Under the pieces are notes generated by a model. The model saw only the letters and a list, made by a program, of their open reading frames with translations. It searched no databases and was not told the origin of the DNA. A DNA stretch of 64,000 nt from Rhizophagus irregularis. Lineage: Eukaryota > Glomeromycota > Glomeromycetes > Glomerales > Glomeraceae. The translations under genes were made by a program, and so were the position numbers. Location: assembly GCF_026210795.1 (NCBI RefSeq), contig NC_089450.1, forward strand, positions 2,542,001-2,606,000, read 5' to 3'. Within the stretch, counting starts at the first letter, position 1. Each line of letters begins with the position of its first letter. This document shows, one piece after another, positions 59,268-64,000 of the stretch.

Positions 59268-60803
59268 TTATATCGCCGAAATCTACTCCGCTTTGTAGAA
59301 CCCGCATAACTGAAAACTAATTTTTTAACCAAATGTTCGAATGACTTGGTTTATTTGTTACCCGAGTATTTACTGTAAATAAACAATTCCAACACTTCGG
59401 AACATTGAATCGATACAAGTATTAAATCAAATGAATAAAAAACATAAACTAAAATTGCATCTATAAAAAAAATAGATAAATAAATTTCAGCAAGATGTCT
59501 TCTCGGCAAGGCGGTATTTTGGAAAGTATTCCTTCGGTAAAATGAATTTCGGTAAAATGGTATTTCGATCAAGTGACTTTTTGTTAATACAACATTTCAA
59601 TTCTATATAATGGACTTAGATAACTTAATTTTGATCGTTGGTACGCAATTACAAATTATTTTTTCTTTGATTCTTGATGATCAGTTGTTAATAACACTAA
59701 AATTAATGTGCTACCAATTGCTATGGTCAAGTCGTTCAAAGAATTTCCTTCAAACTTCCTCTGTTCGCTAATGATACACGATGATAGTGTTGCTTCATTG
59801 AAAGACTTTATATTTGTTTTAAATCTGCTTATTTTTTTATATTATTATTAAGAAATGAAGTTATTATAGTTAAAATCTTTTTTTACTTTAAGCTTATTTT
59901 ATAATTTTCATCGACTCAACATATAAATAATAAATAATATATATATTGTGTAACACAATATTTAGGAAGCATTGCATAGGTTTATATTAGTACAGCATTT
60001 CGTAACATTGAATTTTTAAGGCTTAAATAACAAATAAACATTGAATCAATTTTAAATTTGTATATCGGAAAAATAAATTAATGATATGAAAGTTTACCTT
60101 TTATAGCATATAATTATTTTCGCCACGAGATCAGCGAATGTGATTATTGGTAAACCGCGATTTAATTGGTTGACTCGCAAAAAAGGTCAAAATATTGTGA
60201 ATATTGCTGCCTCATTTTCACACTTCAACTTATTTACGATAAATGATTTAATTTAGAAATTTCATACAACAATGATTTCCTGATTTTTTGGTGGCTACGC
60301 TTTCTTGCCAAAAAAAATATATTTCATTGATGCACATCAAGGGCGTTGTCTTACAATCTGCATATTTATCGGATTTATTATTCCATACAATAATTTATTT
60401 ATGCGATTCATTTGATAACTGAAGAAATTTCCGGCAAATGATCTTCACTTTTTAAGTTCAATTATTTTAAAGACGATTTTTATGATAAAATATTTCGTAA
60501 ATTTTTTACAAACAATAATATAATTATCTTAATAATTAAGATTATTTAAAAAAAGAATTTGGTGTATTAAATTTTGAGTTCATTGTTATGTAAAAATTTC
60601 TCTGTTTTTTTTGTGTATTGCTAATAGCCGAACAAATTGGAGCGGTAGTACAATTTTCTTTTTTTATCTTATGGCGATAGTGTGGTGTCACTGTGGCATT
60701 ATGATGCCATTATGACTGTAATCAATCTTATGAGCTTTAAGCCGAGCCTATAATTACCATAATTATCATTCATTATAAGACTTATTTTGGTCATATTAGA
60801 TTT
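59268..60803. other. intergenic, no gene seen
   Basis: A short run of TTTCGGTAAAATG-type repeats lies at about 59530-59570. No gene. Confidence 0.35.
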
Positions 60804-60806
60804 ACT

Positions 60807-61012
60807 CCCTGTAAAAAATTTTTATCCTAATATTTTCATTATTTCTCTGTGTCTTCCGTAAAAATTCCGTGAAAATGATACATTATTACATTCATAGATA
60901 TCCGTATTAGCGAGATGAAAATTTCCATGATTTAAGGCTATAAATTCCATGAAAATGATACATTCACGGAAAAAAATATGGAAAGATAAAACACGATCAA
61001 ATTTTTACAGGG
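60807..61012. mobile_element. CCCTGTAAAAA-type MITE, copy C (complete)
   Basis: Starts CCCTGTAAAAAATTTTTATC and ends ATTTTTACAGGG, inverted over about 12 bases and more loosely beyond. ACT flanks both sides (60804-60806 and 61013-61015). The interior matches copies A and B (GATTTAAGGCTATAAATTCC, GAAAATGATACATTCACGGA). Confidence 0.75.
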
Positions 61013-61015
61013 ACT

Positions 61016-61499
61016 AATTACGTTTTCACTTAAAGCCCTTCGCTTGAAAACCAATCACATATACGAATATCTCTTTTCGCATTAAAAATTTAATAAAATA
61101 AATTATATTATATTATATTGTAGTAAGTGAAGTTCCCTTGTTATTTAAAAATATCAATGTTTTAAGAAAATAATAGGACCCAACGCAATATATTATTTCT
61201 GGTTACCTATTTCAGTATTGCTCGGGGCCCTAAAATAATTGTAAGTAAATTAGTGCTACATGTGCGAGTCTTATGCGTCTTTGTTAAAAAAAAAGGAAAA
61301 AATATTTTTTAATAATTTATTCTTTATTTATATAGAAAACGTTATGATAAGTTACATAGATTACAGATGAATAAAGACGTAGATAAAGATATAAAATAAA
61401 TAAACAAAAAGTATCTAAAAATTCAATAATATCATCTGGAGGTCTTTATTTGTTGAAATTGAGCTCCAAAAATTACTGAATAGATAATTTATTGTTGGA
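61016..61499. other. 3' flank of Asn-rich gene 4, no gene seen
   Basis: AT-rich; no supported frame. Confidence 0.35.
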
Positions 61500-62009
61500 T
61501 CAAGTTCGTGAATTATTTGTTGATGAAGAATGATTCAAAATTTGTTGAAGACGATCTTGAATATTTGAATTATCTACTGGCATAATAATAATAAGATTTG
61601 CCTGAAAAGAATTAATATTAATGCCAAGTGAATTAAACAAAGGTAAAACATTAGACTGAGGATTTGATGTGGACGAGGGTTGTTGATAATTATGATGTGG
61701 AGTATTGCTCGAAGTGGCGTATTGTTGATGAGGAATATTACCGCTATTGTTAAAAATAGGATTGGATGTGGATTGCGAGGGAGGAATAGTAGTGTTGTTG
61801 TTGTTTGAAGCATTATAGGGCTGATAATTAGAATCAGGAATACGTGCGGAAAAATTATTATCGTTGTTGTTCATCGCGGTATTATTATTGTAAGTAGCAT
61901 CATTGTAGTCAATATTTGTTGAAGCAGTTTGTGGTAAATTAGCGGGATAATTATTAAATCCAATATTATTATCACCAAGATTATTTTGTGAAGGATTAAT
62001 ATTATTCAT
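61500..62009 (-). CDS. Asn-rich prion-like protein, family member 4
   Basis: Single-exon frame of 169 residues, ATG at 62007-62009. Order of blocks: N-terminal NINPSQNNLGDNNIGFNNY; NDNNFSARIPDSNYQPYN; NNTTIPPSQSTSNPIFNNSG; HQQYATSSNTPHHNYQQ; then the conserved C-terminal block SNVLPLFNSLGININSFQAN, LIIIMPVDNSNI, LQQILNHSSSTNNS. No signal peptide or transmembrane segment. TATAAAA on the minus strand at 62057-62063 is about 50 bases upstream. This copy joins the N-terminal type of member 3 with the C-terminal type of members 1 and 2, so it links the family. Function unknown. Confidence 0.7.
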   Translation of the reverse strand: MNNINPSQNNLGDNNIGFNNYPANLPQTASTNIDYNDATYNNNTAMNNNDNNFSARIPDSNYQPYNASNNNNTTIPPSQSTSNPIFNNSGNIPHQQYATSSNTPHHNYQQPSSTSNPQSNVLPLFNSLGININSFQANLIIIMPVDNSNIQDRLQQILNHSSSTNNSRT

Positions 62010-62056
62010 GTTGTAAAATGTTAAATTTTCTTTCTAAGTAGAAAATATCCAGTGGC

Positions 62057-62063
62057 TTTTATA
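62057..62063 (-). promoter_or_regulatory. TATA box of Asn-rich gene 4
   Basis: TATAAAA on the minus strand 48-54 bases upstream of the ATG. Just upstream ACGCAAAGTG is repeated (62085 and 62101). Confidence 0.45.
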
Positions 62064-64000
62064 ATGGCTAACACCTTAAGTAACGCAAAGTGTCCAATAA
62101 CGCAAAGTGGCTAAAGTGGCTAATAAATATCCCTATTAGTAGTACAACTTTCTCAGTAATACCCGAAAAAGATCAATTTTTGGTAGATTTATCAATGAGA
62201 AAATGACTAATTCATTTGGCCATAGTAATCGATGTCGATCATGAAATGATCAGCGATTACTTATTTATTTGTTTTCCGTTGTCTTTAATAAAATTTTCAC
62301 ATAATAAATTCTTGAGTATAGTTTCTTATACTAAATTTCAATTTAATAGTGCACAAAATCTAGAAGGCCGATAGATAAAAAACCACATACTGTTAATAAT
62401 AAAAAATTCTAATAATAAATTTTATAATTATTAAAGATAATTCCTCTAATTTTTTTTTCTATTTTTAGTTACAAATATAAAAATAATAATAAGTTTAATA
62501 AATAAATTACATGTAAATAGACACTATCTAGTGAACCCTCTATTTTAATTAATTACTCAGAATTGTACATAATAACAATACTAGAAATTTCAATATGTGA
62601 TAACATAGATTCTAAAAAATATGAGTCTTTGTCCAAGTAGTATAATTAGAAGTGTGAAATTTTGAATATATATTTTTTGGAATCTGCCATCACGTATTAA
62701 AATCCAGTATATAGTATGTACAATTTTGAATAATTAACAAAAATAGAAGGTCCGCTGATATGCTATTGTCCAGTGTATTACACGGAGTAATAATTCAAAA
62801 ATTTTCGCACGTGATTTTTAAGTCACTTACATGATCGACAACCATAAATAAAATTACAATTTATTTTTTATTGAGATAACACACACACAAAATATTGTAT
62901 AAATATTTATAACAATATGCATACGAACTATGATCGCGTAAATTAAATTAATTAATCATGCATGCAGGTGTATGACACATCGACCGATTGACGCATACAA
63001 TATTTTCTTAAAAAATATAATAAAAACAAAATAGACAAAGGAAACCAATATATTCTTTATTTCACATTCGCTAAAAATAATTAAGGTCTTACAAATACGG
63101 AAATTACAAGCATTAGTATTGACATTTACGATCATTTAAATTTGTTTTTTTTCATCGCTTGTTTTTAATATGAATACCCTGCCTCTTTTTTTTGATAATA
63201 TCAAGTTATAAAATATCTCATCATTAGGTTTTTAATTTTGGTAAATAAATACACATTCCTTTCAAATATCAAAAAGAAATAGCAGATAGTTTTTTAAAAC
63301 GAACACTAATTCGGGCGACACCACAAGCCAATATTCCTTATTTTTGTCGTGTTACAACTGTTACATCCCCTGTCTTGTCGTACAAAAAATGTATACCTAA
63401 ATATCCGAGAATTTACACTTCTTCTTAAGATCAATAAGGAAATTAATGAATGAATGAATGAAAGTAAACATTGTATAATGCATTTCGTTAATGATCCCAT
63501 TTCATGAAATCTGAATATCGGATAAATTTCCGTTAAACAAATTATCTTCTACTCATCTAATGCCAGAGGATTAAGAACATTAAAGAACATGTTAGAACAA
63601 ATTATTATCAGATAATTTAATAAATCCAACTGATGATGATAGTATTGATAGTTGCTATTGTGGTTAATTCATCAGCATATAATGATGCAACGTACATTTC
63701 AATCACATGATCGTTTTACTTTATTTATCTTACTCTTAATTACTGATAAAAAATAAGCGAAAATCAATGTAGTTCTCCTAGCTAACCATAAAATAAATAA
63801 ATAAATAAATAAATAAAAAAAATAAGCGAAAAATAAAATAATTATGTACCCTTCACTTTTAAAAATCGTTTGGTGAAACAGTAAGATTTTTTAGCGTAAA
63901 ATCCATCCTCTTTGAAGATAATAGTACCGTTATTTTTAAAGACGCTAAATAATTATTTAAAGCTATTTTATTAATTAAGAATATATTTTATACATCTAGA
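62064..64000. other. right copy of the segmental duplication, no intact gene
   Basis: Homologous to 55.8-57.85 kb and cut by the window end just before the first exon-like module would begin. Anchors: CAATATATTCTTTATTTCAC, TACGATCATTTAAATTTG, CGTGTTACAACTGTTACATC, GATGATGATAGTATTGATAG then TTGCTATTGTGGTTAATT, and AAGACGCTAAATAATTATTT. A (AAAT)n run lies at 63791-63818. Confidence 0.5.

Noticed and set aside
1-64000. tRNA and rRNA genes
   Set aside because: Reading both strands for T-loop GTTCGANNC with a paired acceptor stem, and for rRNA-like GC-rich blocks, gave no convincing candidate; a dedicated covariance search was not possible here.

Overview
The window is nuclear DNA of a fungus and most resembles an arbuscular mycorrhizal fungus (Glomeromycotina, Rhizophagus irregularis or a close relative). 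The reasons are extreme AT content with long A/T runs, short GT-AG introns (mostly 69-98 nt), a MATA-HMG-box gene of the kind expanded in these fungi, a large ankyrin-repeat gene, and a repeat-rich gene-poor layout. The species call is inference; no rRNA or barcode gene is present.

Layout. 0.5-1.2 kb: an intron-less gene of unknown function. 2.1-3.0 kb: an inverted-repeat element and a small putative secreted protein. 6.4-6.95 kb: a hAT-like non-autonomous element with an 8-bp target duplication. 7.8-11.5 kb: an Asn/Gln-rich gene (minus) followed by degenerate exon-like sequence. 13-14.6 kb: two TIR elements. 17.9-18.6 kb: the HMG-box gene. 22.4-23.4 kb: two short divergent genes of unknown function, one spliced. 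27.4 kb: second Asn/Gln-rich gene, with an in-frame TAG. 28.4-32.05 kb: a dead LINE bounded by a perfect 17-bp target duplication. 32-37.8 kb: minisatellites, small elements and gene debris. 37.85-38.57 kb: a spliced secreted-protein gene. 38.6-46.6 kb: about 8 kb without a recognisable gene. 46.76-53.5 kb: a 14-exon gene for a nucleotidyltransferase-fold plus ankyrin-repeat protein of about 1,843 residues. 55-64 kb: two more Asn/Gln-rich genes inside a segmental duplication.

The most original signal is the four-member family of short Asn/Gln/Ser-rich proteins (7.8, 27.4, 55.2 and 61.5 kb). At least three share a C-terminal hydrophobic block; the 55.2-kb copy retains mainly the Ser/Thr-rich block and a diverged end. 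Three of the four lie in homologous segments with the same degenerate exon-like modules on the same side, so a multi-kilobase cassette was copied rather than only a gene. The proteins are prion-like in composition; any function is unknown.

Mobile sequence is mostly small TIR or foldback elements of at least six kinds, plus one LINE whose reverse-transcriptase frame is broken exactly at the catalytic YxDD position while its RNase H catalytic residues are intact. One small element sits in an intron of the ankyrin gene and explains why that intron is about 150 nt longer than the other twelve.
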